From contig NC_054085.1 of NCBI RefSeq assembly GCF_017562075.2, positions 19,081,222 through 19,145,221 on the forward strand: DNA of 64,000 nt, given 5' to 3'. This document shows positions 1-11,095 of this stretch, in pieces (within the stretch, counting starts at the first letter, position 1; the number at the start of each line of letters is the position of its first letter). The position numbers were made by a program, and so were the translations under genes. The stretch comes from Anopheles merus (Eukaryota > Arthropoda > Insecta > Diptera > Culicidae). The notes beneath the pieces are model-generated. The model did not search any database. It was not told where the DNA came from and saw nothing but the letters and a program-made list of their open reading frames with translations.

Positions 1-3000
1 TTTGTTTCCGAGTTTGCCTCAACTTTTCTTTTTATTATTATTCTTAGTCATATTTTTAATGCTTACACACCACTGCAGAATATTTCAGTGGATCAAACCA
101 TCTTTTATGGTACATATACACGCGTTGTACGATCCGTTAGCATCAAACAAACAAACAAAAAGCACTCCCACACTTTGCTACAGGGCAGGAGAAATTGGTA
201 GACTGTTTTTTTTTTAACAATTAATATTATGTATTAAACTGTATCACATAGTATACAAGTGCACGTTTCTTGCGCAAGGCAACAACGCGTTTTATAGCAA
301 CAACACAACCCGACATGATCATTACGCGCAAGCATTTCTGTCGCCGTCGTCGTCTTCGTCGTCTCGTTTTCCCCACACTTATCATGTAAACGCTTATTTA
401 ACGAGGTCATTTTACTTACCTGGACTTTTTTGCCCGTTTTAGCAGAAACGGTGGCACCGCTGCGATTTTAATTTGTATTCACTTTTGTTCTGTTTTCGTC
501 GTGTGTTTGCGCGTGTATTTCGAACAACAACTGCGCGGTGTAATACGCTCTTAGAATAAGTGATGTGTAAAGACTTTTTTCTGTTTTTTTTTTTGTTGGT
601 TTCGATAGGTTAACTAGTTAAGCAAACAAACAAACCCCGATTGTCCAGATTGTTGTGTATGTACGGTACGGTTACATAGGTGTGGCTACACGTGATCTGC
701 CTTTCATTGTATTGATTGTATGCGATATGACACGCGGGGGCTTGACGACCACACACACACATATATATATAGAAAAGGCTTGGCAAACAAGTGAAGCAAT
801 TAAAACATATTTTATTATTACAACAAATACATTGCCACTCTCGCAAAGGAACCCAAACAAACAAACAAAAAACCCTTTGACCGTAAGCTTTATTGCTTGA
901 AGGCGATGGTATAGGAGTGGAAGGTAGTGAAGGCAAACAAAAAAAAAAAACATGCAAGAACAACAAGAAAAGAAAAAAAGTAACAAAATTTAATGATAAA
1001 TGTTAAGAACACTAATACTAACACTGTAGCAAAACATGTAACGTCATCTTCTTCACCCTTTTTTAGTTCCATTTGGTCCTTTATTCTTTTTTTTTCATTT
1101 TTCCTTCCTTTCATCCTTCTCCCTTATCTTCCACGTGTCCTTATACAAAGTTGATCCTCCATTTTCCTCCCTTTTCCATTAAAAGTAATTGTAACTGTTG
1201 CAGTCTAGATATTGTCCTCTTCTCCTCTCCCCTCCCCTCTCCCCCCCCCCTCTCCCTAACCCACGCAGTGTAACGACACTACTTTAAGATTAACCAAATA
1301 AAATAAACGCATCAAAAAGGGCGCGTGCTGCTCACTACACGCGTGGTGTGTGTAGTACCAGCGCGCACACGATGAGAAAGCGCAGCCCCTGCAATTCCAA
1401 GCAAAACAACAACAAAAACCAAAATACACCGAGCGTGTGCGTGAGCGTTTTATTCGAGTGTATGTGTGTGTGTGACGGAGTGTGTAAATAATAAGTTTCG
1501 TTTCGTTTGTAGTAGTGTTCAGTTCGGTTGTACTAGCATTAGCGGTTAAGAAGATTAGTGTCGACGCACGTCGTGCGCGAGGCGCGTTTGCGTTATTGCG
1601 ACCGCGGAACACAGCGTAACACACAGTGGGTGGGGCGGTGTGCCATCAGAATTTGGGGGTAACGTTTGGGACCGTAATTTTAAGTAACACAGCTCTCTCC
1701 TTTTTTTTAGTAAAAGTAGTATCAGCAACCGTAAATAGTGAATATTTTAGCTCGAATAGGTCGAAGTTGGATGATCGATCGAAAGGACGAGAGCCCCTGC
1801 GGGGTTTGTCCCTACATTACGATACGTTGCCATATGCACCCACGATGCTACCTAGGTAATAGGAATGATTGCAGAGAAGAAGAAAAAACTCCGACAAGCG
1901 AATTTTAGTACAAAGCAACCCATGAGCGTGGAATCGGAGCAAAAAAAAAACAAAACATTCCGCAGTAGGCAGAACGGCTCGGTTGCCACGTAACGTACGC
2001 CAATACTTGTGATAACGTGTAATTATGCTCTCTATGCCTCTCTCGCTGTCTCTCTTCCTATTCCTCTTTCTCTCTCTCTCTCTCTCTTTAGCTGCGATTA
2101 ATATGACCATTTACGTTAATTTAGGTATTTGGCAGGCAAACATATGACAGATTGTCTACATTTATGTGATGCTTAATCAGAAGAAAGTTGGCGCTAATGC
2201 CAACGTTAAACAAATTCCACTTATCGCACACGCCCGCACAGTAGAGAGTCGACTGGGGTGTCTCGTGCTACCAATGAAAGTGTTTAACACGTGATCGTGG
2301 ACGAGATGATGTAGTGTGTAGCACGTGATAGGTTGCTTTTGCCCAGGAATGATCCCCCCACCCCAGTCAGCACAGCACAGTCCGTGGGCGGCGGGTTCGT
2401 GTGTATCGGTTTGTTAGTGTGTTGATGAAGGTAGCTCAATTCGCGGTTAGAGTCACGCTCTTGTTTTATTTTGAACTTTAATTTACTTCCTTTTCTTTTG
2501 GGGTACCTTTGAGGGATTTTTTTTAGTTGTTGTGGGTAGTAGTAGGTGATGGACTTGCAACTCCTTGCCGACTGATCTTTCTTCCCTTTGCTGCTATCGC
2601 TAGGCTCTGCTCTACGAGGAGGGGCTGGGGTTTTCGCGTAGCATTTTAAACAGTATCAAACACGAGTGGAAATCCATTTCCATTTCAAAAACACACAACA
2701 CACCACGTAAAGAGGGTATCAACCAACCAACCAACCAACCAAAAACCTAAAAAAAAGATGCGAAAAAAATAAAACTCGCCAAAATGCTCCGCAAAATAAA
2801 ATAAAAAAACCTTTCGTTTTTGCAAAGGATTTCCTAAACAAACAAAACAAACGCTTGTGTGAATTTATGTTGAAAGAAATTATGATAATGTTGATGATTC
2901 AATGTTGCTTTTTTCTACTAAAACTCCTCTATCGAAATGCGCGAACGCTCGAAAAGTGCCGGAAAGTGATTCGGCAGTGACTTCAATGCACTAAAAGCTA

Positions 3001-4083
3001 CGAACCAACGATACCTGTATCGCAGATGTGCTACCTCGACGGGTGGACCGAACTCGCTCGTCCGAAAAAGGAAGCGTTACAATGCGTTACATTTCATCGG
3101 TCTTTTTTTGTTACGGTGGTATATGGCAGTGGGCAGACCAAAGCGAGTTTATATATCAGGGTGGGTTATGGTGTTCTTCCACACTAATACATCTAGTATG
3201 CATTGAAAGTGTAATAGTGTCTCGTAGAAATCGTAGATGGTGTTACTCTGGAGTAGTTAGAAGAAAGAAGCCAAAAACCAGCTTGATGGTCAGTTTTTGG
3301 ATTGATATCAAGATATAAACGTGAATGCGTTTAACCGGAAAGCTAGGAATAGTGTACCAATCGAACAAAAAACGGTAGAACGCTGGAGCCATGGAGTGGT
3401 TTTTTCACTAAATCAGTTAAAAACGACCAAAATCAGGAAACAAGCTTATTAACAAGTCCGAGAATGCATTCAGACCACTGCATGCACAACAACTAAAACC
3501 TCAACTAAACGATGAATCTATTGAAGCTTTTTCATCCAGCTGTCAAAACTTTCTCTCGCTTTTTGATCAAATGTTCTGGATGACTCGACCTCTGTTTTAA
3601 ATAGATTTTGCTTTCGACAATGGCTTCATCAATGCGTCAGCGATCATGAATGCAATAGGGCAGTATAGAAGCTTACCAGGTCTTGAATGAAATTGAACCG
3701 AGAGTGCCTATATGTTCAGTTCTTTGACTTTCTCGTTCGGCTCACAAGAAGATGAATGCCGAGTTCGATATTCTTGATGGTCTTTGGCCCAGTCGCCTTT
3801 AACGTATGCTGCAAGCTGTCCAGGATTCGATTATTGGTTCAGAGGCGGCCGTTGTAACGTACTTCCACAGGGTTTCCCGGACTAACAACATTTCGATTTT
3901 CGACAGTCATCTTGTTTCATATACACCGCTACGGAGCTTCTCGATACTAAACTATCCGCCATGCATTTTCGAATTCACTTAATTCACAAAGAGTAGTACA
4001 ACTTGGGTCAATTGCCTGTAGGAACGCAGTAAAGGTGGACTTGTCTCTTCAAGTGGTAATTGCAAACTATCTTTGTTGAACAT
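1..4083. other. Non-coding stretch, no gene recognised
   Basis: I see no convincing coding region here. The open frames are short, driven by low-complexity sequence (CT runs near 1220-1250 and 2064-2090, T-rich tracts, CAAA/AACC runs near 2720-2740), and resemble no family I know. The stretch is rich in homopolymers and short tandem repeats, as mosquito UTRs and introns often are. It could be UTR or intron of a gene lying to the left, but the sequence does not decide this. Confidence 0.5.
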
Positions 4084-4307
4084 TGTTACGTTTTCGGGTG
4101 GTTCGTAATATCAAACGTTAAACAACACGCGTTTACTTATACAGCTAACAGGATACTTTTTATTCCGCTTACTTCCTAATCGCGTTCCTACTAGCTTGAC
4201 CGCTTATCCGAGAGTGTCCTCACGATCCCTGGCTAAACCCGAACACACTCACGTTCCGAGGCGCGCAGCTCCTGAGTGCCTAAGGGCGTTTTCTACTCGT
4301 CACAACA
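4084..4307 (-). mobile_element. Solo LTR of an LTR retrotransposon with 5-bp target duplication
   Basis: The 224-bp segment starts TGTTACG and ends CACAACA on the plus strand, so it has the TG...CA ends of an LTR. It is flanked on both sides by the same 5 bases, AACAT (4079-4083 and 4308-4312), the target-duplication length typical of copia, gypsy and BEL elements. Read on the minus strand it contains GAATAAAAAG, a plausible LTR polyadenylation signal, which sets the orientation. I see no gag or pol reading frame next to it, so this is probably a solo LTR left by recombination between the two ends. The family cannot be assigned by eye. Confidence 0.75.
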
Positions 4308-4492
4308 AACATATTTCTATGACTGCTATGACTTGCAAAGTTTCAATCTTGCTTGCTTGGATTGGTTCGTAGCGAATGCATGACTAACAAGAATTGGTTA
4401 CAGCGCGCGAATTGGCAGATAAGGAATAAAACACCAGACATGAAGAATCTATGGAATTTTACAGATTCGAAGTTCGATGTTCGTTTGTCTTG

Positions 4493-4498
4493 TTTATT
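4493..4498 (-). terminator. Polyadenylation signal of the minus-strand FREP gene
   Basis: Reads AATAAA on the minus strand, about 100 bases beyond the stop codon of the 4599-5351 gene. It is the nearest canonical hexamer in that orientation. Confidence 0.5.
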
Positions 4499-4598
4499 AG
4501 ACGATGAATAAAGGTACCAGACACTTATTGCAACCAATTGCACAATTATAATCCAGCAACTGAAACGCTCTGACTTCGTGGTGGTCGTTCATTTAGCG

Positions 4599-5351
4599 TT
4601 ACTTTGCACGAATCAACATACGAGAGTAAGCCCAACCTTCGTTTATCTGGTTGAAGGAATCCCAAACAATATTTTGTGCTTTGTGTCTGCGCAATGCATC
4701 CCCTGCCGTTCCAGTGTACGATCCGACCTTCGCCAGCGGATAATGCTCCTCCTCACTGCCGATCTCGAACTCATCGTACCGTGCGTACTTGTAGTTTCCT
4801 TCGAAGTCTTTCAGCTCCACCAGCAGCTCATGCCCTCGTGCTGAAGTAATCTGGTGCAACTTCTCGAAGCCGAGCCAGAACTCCCCATCCTTGCTACCGA
4901 ACCCATTCCGAAACTCGGTCCAGTTGCGGTAAAAGTCCACCGATCCCTCGTAACGGTAGTGGATCACAAGCCAACCTCCTCCGTAGGCCGTCTGTTCACA
5001 ATATCCCAGAAACGGTTCATCGTTCTCGGTAGGCTGTATGATGTACTTGCCCGATCGCTTCGAGGGATTCTCCTTGCACGATCGAAACGCGAAACTGTTC
5101 AGAATTATGGCCGAATTGATCATGAGCAGTTCTAAATTGTGGGTGGATCCCACAATTCCGGCAAGCTTTTCATCCGTTTGCTTCACCGCGGACTCTATCT
5201 CTAACAGCTTGTTCTGCAGGGTTAGCAGTTTATCTGACAATAACCTGAATATCTTCTCATTAATGACTATGGCTGGTTCTGTACCGCGGACTTTGTTGGT
5301 CGTTGAAAACAGCACCACAGCTAACAGCACGAATGTTTTGTGAGCAAACAT
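4599..5351 (-). CDS. Fibrinogen-related protein (FREP), C-terminal pocket segment deleted
   Basis: Intronless frame for a 250-residue secreted protein. Residues 1-23 are a signal peptide (hydrophobic FVLLAVVLF core). Residues about 30-75 are leucine-rich and could form a coiled coil. A fibrinogen C-terminal domain starts near residue 86 (FAFRSC) with the paired cysteines Cys92 and Cys118 and the GGGWLV motif. The gene is a paralogue of the plus-strand gene at 6100-7038. Compared with it, 46 residues are missing in frame between Lys224 and the NIVW motif. The lost part carries the calcium loop (DRDND), the NCA cysteine and the GGWWY pocket, which in this family bind calcium and ligand. Mosquito FREPs are secreted pattern-recognition proteins of the haemolymph. 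With the pocket gone this copy may be a decoy or partner subunit, or may be decaying, although the frame is intact. The ATG is supported by the signal peptide and by the TATA-Inr promoter 42-76 bases upstream. Confidence 0.85.
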   Translation of the reverse strand: MFAHKTFVLLAVVLFSTTNKVRGTEPAIVINEKIFRLLSDKLLTLQNKLLEIESAVKQTDEKLAGIVGSTHNLELLMINSAIILNSFAFRSCKENPSKRSGKYIIQPTENDEPFLGYCEQTAYGGGWLVIHYRYEGSVDFYRNWTEFRNGFGSKDGEFWLGFEKLHQITSARGHELLVELKDFEGNYKYARYDEFEIGSEEEHYPLAKVGSYTGTAGDALRRHKAQNIVWDSFNQINEGWAYSRMLIRAK

Positions 5352-5545
5352 AGTGAGCTAACGTCAAAGACTTTATTCCCAAAAGATGATACTGAGGCCA
5401 CAACGGGCTATGCAGCATCCTTTTATACAGGAACTAGCATCTCATACGTCATCCTTATCAATGTTAGACATAGGTGAATAATTCACGAATAATTCTACTT
5501 CCCACTTATCAGTACTGTGCGAATTCAAATATTTCAAATGATGAC
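5345..5545. repeat. Left arm of inverted promoter duplication
   Basis: Read on the minus strand, this segment is closely similar to about 5900-6099 on the plus strand. Shared blocks include a GATA-type site (ACTGATAAGTG), an AATTATTCACCT block, GATGACGTATGAGAT, the TATA box, a block ending GTGGCCTCAGT, and GTCTTTGACGTTAG just before each ATG. The two FREP genes therefore arose by inverted duplication that included the control region. About 350 bases between the arms show no similarity that I can see. Confidence 0.8.
5391..5427 (-). promoter_or_regulatory. TATA-Inr core promoter of the minus-strand FREP gene
   Basis: On the minus strand TATAAAA (5421-5427) is followed by the arthropod initiator TCAGT (5391-5395), with the initiator A 34 bases from the first T of the TATA box. 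The start codon is about 40 bases further on. The same arrangement and spacing occur in mirror image at 6024-6060. Confidence 0.7.
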
Positions 5546-5899
5546 AAGCTTATCATCGTGGGTAGTGAAAATACTCACTGTAAATCGTGTTTTTTTTTTT
5601 GCATCATACGTTTCTGAAGCCTACCAAGGGAACGAACGTGTCGGAAGAGAACGTGAGATCGCAGATGAACGAGGAAAAACCCAAATTGATGGTGGCATCA
5701 TCAGCGAACATACAAAAACAAACCTTGACCTCTTCTCTGTCTGGTCTACCGTCTTACCTTGCATTGTAAGCCTATGATGCATTGCATTATAACCAAACAT
5801 TTGATAAAACGCTTTATTGTCAGTATAGTCTGAACTCACTGGTTGAACTTCGATTCACTGCCACACACGATGAAAACGATCTGCATTAGTCAGTATTTT

Positions 5900-6099
5900 C
5901 ACTTCATCATGTGGAATATTTGCATTCGCACGGTACTGATAAGTGAGGAGCTGTGCAATTCTGCCCGAAATTATTCACCTCCATCCAACATAGATAAGAA
6001 TGACGTATGAGATATAGTTCCTGTATAAAAGGATGCTGCAGAGCCCGTTGTGGCCTCAGTGTCATCTTTTGGGAGGAGAGTCTTTGACGTTAGATCACC
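5900..6099. repeat. Right arm of inverted promoter duplication
   Basis: Mirror partner of 5345-5545; see that entry for the shared blocks. Differences are scattered substitutions and small indels, for example in the leader just before the ATG, so the duplication is not brand new. The GATA-type site is at 5935-5943. Confidence 0.8.
6024..6060 (+). promoter_or_regulatory. TATA-Inr core promoter of the plus-strand FREP gene
   Basis: TATAAAA at 6024-6030 and initiator TCAGT at 6056-6060, with the initiator A 34 bases from the first T of the TATA box. The expected 5' UTR is about 42 bases, ending at the ATG at 6100. Confidence 0.7.
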
Positions 6100-7038
6100 A
6101 TGCTCGCTCACAAAATATACGTGCTGTTAGCTGTGGCGCTGTTTTCAACGACCAACAAAGTCCGCGGTATAGAAACAAACGACACAAATGCGTGCGCCGC
6201 CGGGTTCACGCTCGGGATGGTCGCAAGCAAACTGCAAACGCTGCAGAGCAAGCTGATGGAGATGGACTCCACCATAAAGCAGTTGAGTGAAAAGGTTGGC
6301 CGCAACCATAAAATGCTGCTGACTCAACTCGAACAAAGCAACCAGCTGGTATTAAAGAAAGATTTAGATCTGTTCATGATCAATTCAGGCATAAATCTGA
6401 ACAGTTTTGCGTTTCGATCGTGCAAGGAGAATCCCTCGAAGCGATCGGGCAAGTACATCATACAGCCTACCGAGAACGATCAACCGTTTCTGGGATATTG
6501 TGAACAGACGGCCTACGGAGGAGGTTGGCTTGTGTTCCAGTATCGTTACGACGGATCGGTAGACTTTTACCGCAACTGGACCGAGTATCGGGACGGGTTC
6601 GGAAGCGTGGATGGAGAGTTTTGGCTCGGGCTGGAGCATTTGCATCGGATGACCTCGACCCGGAAGCACGAGCTGCTGGTGGAGCTGAAAGACTTCGAAG
6701 GAAACTACAAGTACGCACGGTACGATGAGTTCGAGATCGACAGTGAGGTGAAGCTATATGCTTTAATAAAGCTGGGATCTTACAAGGGATCGGCAGATGA
6801 CTCATTGACACGCCACAAGGGCATGAATTTTACGACCAAGGATCGGGACAACGATACCTGGAATGGTGGAAACTGTGCTCAATACTATCATGGTGGCTGG
6901 TGGTACTGGTCGAATCGAAAGTCAAATCTGAACGGTATGTATAGAAATAGTTACGATGAGAAAAATATGGTTTGGGACCACTTCAAAGATATTAACAAGG
7001 GTTTGGCGTACTCACGTATGATGATTCGTGAAACGTAA
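6100..7038 (+). CDS. Fibrinogen-related protein (FREP), full length
   Basis: Intronless 312-residue frame. Residues 1-23 are a signal peptide. Residues about 36-95 are a leucine-rich, charged coiled-coil stretch that probably drives oligomerisation. The fibrinogen C-terminal domain spans about 102-310: first disulfide pair Cys108 and Cys134, GGGWLV at 140-145, DGEFWLG at 171-177, calcium loop TKDRDND at 246-252, NCA at 258-260, GGWWY at 265-269 and SNLNG at 275-279. The fold and order match secreted fibrinogen-domain lectins (ficolin and tachylectin type) expanded in mosquitoes as FREP/FBN immune proteins. One feature is odd: the second C-terminal cysteine, normally three residues after WWY, is Asn here, so Cys259 has no usual partner. 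The start is fixed by the signal peptide, the TATA box and similarity to the divergent paralogue. Ligand and exact immune role are not predictable. Confidence 0.92.
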   Translation: MLAHKIYVLLAVALFSTTNKVRGIETNDTNACAAGFTLGMVASKLQTLQSKLMEMDSTIKQLSEKVGRNHKMLLTQLEQSNQLVLKKDLDLFMINSGINLNSFAFRSCKENPSKRSGKYIIQPTENDQPFLGYCEQTAYGGGWLVFQYRYDGSVDFYRNWTEYRDGFGSVDGEFWLGLEHLHRMTSTRKHELLVELKDFEGNYKYARYDEFEIDSEVKLYALIKLGSYKGSADDSLTRHKGMNFTTKDRDNDTWNGGNCAQYYHGGWWYWSNRKSNLNGMYRNSYDEKNMVWDHFKDINKGLAYSRMMIRET

Positions 7039-7135
7039 CGGTGAATGAACGGGGGTGGGATTTGTTTATGAACGGTAAATTAACCATCTGAAATTTTAAA
7101 AATTAAGTAAAAAAAAAACCGTCACCGTCTAAAAA

Positions 7136-7141
7136 AATAAA
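7136..7141 (+). terminator. Polyadenylation signal of the plus-strand FREP gene
   Basis: AATAAA about 100 bases after the stop codon, in an A-rich stretch. Confidence 0.55.
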
Positions 7142-10100
7142 AGATAGCGAATAACAATTAAGCTACAAGAAATATTTCACGATAAATGTTTGTAAAGTGA
7201 ATTTAGTCAAAAGCTGTATTTTGAGATGACAAACATGTGAGTCGTATGCGGTTGTCGTACAAAGCGAAGAAGTTACAAAAAGTTGAAAACGTGATTACTC
7301 TTACTTAGTGTACACATCTGTAACATAGGTAACGAATGGTTCATCGCTTTGTTAGCACTGAAGACTCTGCTGGGTTGGTTTGAACTTTGGATCTATTTCA
7401 GCATTGATATGCTTTTCCCGTCAGCTCTAGGATCGGCATTGGTTCCGGATAAGTTCAAGCACCGGAATGGATTATGGATCTTTTCCGAAACTGGTGTAGA
7501 TTACAGATTAGCTACAAACCCGCTATGGGTCCATATCCAGCACATAAGATCCAGTACAGTTATGATTTCAGTATAACCTTGAGAGGTGGTATGGGTTCGG
7601 GATTAGATCTCAGTCCTGTAAGGACCAGTTTTATAAGCTCCCTATAAGCTCCAAAATCGAAATGAGATCAGCGTGAGGTTCCAGAGTTCCTCTTGATATG
7701 GAATTTCGTTGTTTATTTATAAAAAATAGCATTGCGTGCTCTTTTGGCTCATTTATGTATGTATCAGTGACCTAATGTAGGGCCAAATCAACTAGTAACG
7801 TAACAAACATCTACTTTAAACATAACGCTTTTAACCGCCACTCTACGTATATTCAATTTGAAACAGTACAGTTGCTGTAAAATTTTCACCGGGATAGTCA
7901 ATGTCAAAATAACGGACAAACAAGCGCCCGCTGTGCAAAGGGACAGACAAAAAAATAATCGCTTCTCGCTCATTTTCTCAGTCCTTCCTTCTCCTTCTGC
8001 CCTACAGGAATTTTGTCGCGCTGCTCGTCCCCTGTGCTTTCTCCTACCACTCGCATATGCGGGCTATCATTCGCTCTCATTCCCTATCTAGTGCTATCTC
8101 TCTCTCTCTCTCTCTCTCGCGTGTGATCATTGCTCATGAGCAGAAAAAAATTGTAGACGAACATTCTGGTGGTAATAAGGGAAGTTGGATAAAGACGGAC
8201 ACATTAAGTAAAATGTTAAAAATCCAAGGATGTATAAATACAGTGACCATGAAAATTTTGCATCGGAAACTGTGTTGAATCTTTTAAGTTTTCTATAGAT
8301 TTTGATTTTGAGAACATGTTTTTTCATGCAATTTTAAAATGGTCGGGTAGTAGACAGACACCTGAAATGGGAAAGATGGATTTACAGTATTTTAACATAT
8401 TCTAATGCTAAACCAGTCCTTCGCCTGCCAGTCCGTTTTGCAGAATCCAAGGCATTTTATAAACAGCGGGCACTAACAGCTGACGTTATTCCAGCTTACA
8501 GAAGAACAGTTGTGATCTTCCCTTTAGGAAATTATTCCACAGAAAGTCTGCCACCCCAGCATGTTTGATTAGCTTGTCAATACGATGTCATATCAATGGC
8601 TTTCTTTTTGTTGATTAAAGATGTCCAAGTCGTGGCAAGATATTAGGTTTCGTGAATTCCCGCACCAGCGTCCCGCAATTAATAGCCTAACGCATGACTG
8701 CTAGTTTGACCAGTTTGCGCGCGCTTGCGATATTAAGTGCGAAGGCTGCCTTAAGCATGATGACGTTCCGAACACAACTGATGCGCTTGTCCTGTCAAAT
8801 GCAGCAGTTGCATTAAACGATGCTACGCTTGCGAAATAAAGTAAAAACCTCTGTAAACATTGATCAAAATTTGTGTAAACTATGTCTCTAATATCCTTCA
8901 TTATTATCACTTACTTTGAGTGTCTTCATCCAAAGATAATCACCCAGGTACTGCTAACGACCCAACGACACCCAAGAAGTTCAACGAGTTAAAACAGTTA
9001 AATTCCATGAGCGATTTATCTCACACGTAACGGAAAATGAAAAGAAAAGAAAAAAAGAATAATTCAACCTGACCTAGGACCTTACCAAGCTGCTACGTAG
9101 GAATGCAATTGGACTCTCTCAACCCAATAAAGATTAATGACAGGGCAGAAAGAAATGAAGCCAACCGGTACAGTGCCTACGTTCCCATGTTAAGGGCAGC
9201 TGACCTTCAACCGCGTCCCTGAATCATTTTGGCTAGAAGACAAGCAAGTACGTAGGGAATGAAAAGAATAAAATGAGCAAATTTGTACCAAAAAAGAATA
9301 GAACAGCAGTAGTGAAAGGCATGAACTTACAAATAAATGCTAGTTTAAATGTTTTTTTTTTTCTGGTACCGATTCCAGCCTCCTTAGTTTCACAATATCA
9401 ACCAGTCCGAGTTGCCCAACGACTTCTGATCCTCATAACGTATTCACCGTTAGCACAGAAGCACACCCCTTACCCGGTGTTCCGGTCATCCTATCGACGG
9501 CCACACTCACCCTTGAGGAAAGCGAAAATAGTAAAAACAACTATTTCGACCGCTTCCGCCCACCAGGACAAGTTGCCAAAAACAAAAAAACAAAACACCC
9601 CAAAAACAAACCATTGATCCCGCGATCATTTCGTCACGTGACATTCACCGGCTGACCGACTTGTGCAACTGTGCGTACGGTATCGTCGGGACGCGTCATC
9701 GCTTCCCAGGCACTGCCATTACCAATCGGTCGTAGTAAATGATTCCAAAACAGAGGGCGGAGTGGGATCGCACCTCGGCTCTTAACAGTACCGATAACCA
9801 TGAACTTATTTCGCGACTGACACACACACCCAAACACCTTCCCTCTTATTTTCTCTTTCTCTCATACACTCTTTAGGACCGCCACAAACCAAAATAATTG
9901 CACTGCGGCCAAGATAAACCAACGAAACGAACGAAAGCTCTTACACAGACAGCAGCTCCTTTCACTTTTGGAAATTTTTCGGCCCAAGCCCAAGTTCTCG
10001 CTGGCGTGCGTGGTTGTGGATGTCGTTGTTTTTCCCCTCTGCACGCAAGCTTGTCGCTGGAAATTATTGTCCAGAAAGTTTGCAAGGTTATGCTTTCGAA

Positions 10101-10302
10101 ATTCTTGCCCGCTCGTGAGGGTGGGAGCATGTATGTGTCAGTCGGATCGGCATCGAATGGTCCGGGATGGGGATCGACTGTGATCTCGTCGGCGTCGGCG
10201 TCCATTCACAGTGCCACGAACCGTTACACGATCCAGTTCGTACAGTGCGTGATCTTCGCGAGACGTGAATGGATAGATTGTATCAAAAGCAGGTGCCCAA
10301 CC
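7142..10302. other. Intergenic region between FREP and galectin-like gene
   Basis: No coding region recognised. There is a short CT microsatellite at about 8097-8118. From about 9620 the sequence becomes less AT-rich, with a CACGTG E-box near 9637, and probably includes the promoter and 5' UTR of the galectin-like gene. A frame in phase with its first coding exon stays open from about 9898; see the findings. Confidence 0.45.
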
Positions 10303-11064
10303 ATGACCAACTTGCAAGTTTTTACACCGGTAAGCGAGTCTTGCATTAGTCCATAAAAGAGTGCTCGAAGAATCTGCCAATGCATTACTCCGCCGTTTTG
10401 ATGCCTTTAGATCCTACCGTACGTGGGACGATTGCCGGGTGAGCTGCGGTACGGTTCGCGCATCAAGCTGAGAGGCCATTTCCGTGAGCCCGAAGATGCG
10501 GTCCACATCATCCTGCAGCGGGAAGCGCTACTGAACCCGCAGGACGAGCTGCCCCTGTACATAACGATTCACCCGGGCCGGAAGGAAATCGTGCGCAATC
10601 ACCTGTGCAGTGATTGCTCGGCCGGGCCGGAGGAACGCATCGACAACTGTCCAATCGAGTGCGGTCAGGACTTTGAGCTAGCGATTGTACCGTCGGCCAG
10701 TGGGTACGAGCTCTCGCTGCACGGTACGCCGGCGCACACGTTCAGCTACCGTGCACCGCTGGCCACCGCCCGCTATCTGTTCGTATCGAGCGGTTGTGTA
10801 ATTTTTGCAATTAACTTTGAAAATTGGAATGCAACCGCGGGTGAGCAACCGCACCGGCCGCAAACACCAAGTGAGTGCATTGCATTATCATAGTGTCGTA
10901 TCTCCGCGTGACCTTCAGTGTGACGATCGAATAAACTTTACCTGATGTTACAGCGGCGCCGCTTCTTGAACCGTCACGGCTTTACCCCGTGCTAGAGAAA
11001 GAGCAGCAACAACAGCGCCACACACAACAACAAACACGATCCCTTCTGCCTCAGATCCATCGTC

Positions 11065-11095
<31 letters not shown>

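Noticed and set aside
1256..1624. 122-codon minus-strand frame
   Set aside because: Composed of Arg/Thr/His-rich low-complexity sequence from GT repeats. No domain resemblance, no splice or promoter support.
3028..3318. 96-codon plus-strand frame
   Set aside because: No family resemblance and no neighbouring exons. Likely chance.
9634..10205. Overlapping minus-strand frames (67 and 110 codons)
   Set aside because: They overlap a plus-strand frame in phase with the galectin-like exon and resemble no known protein.
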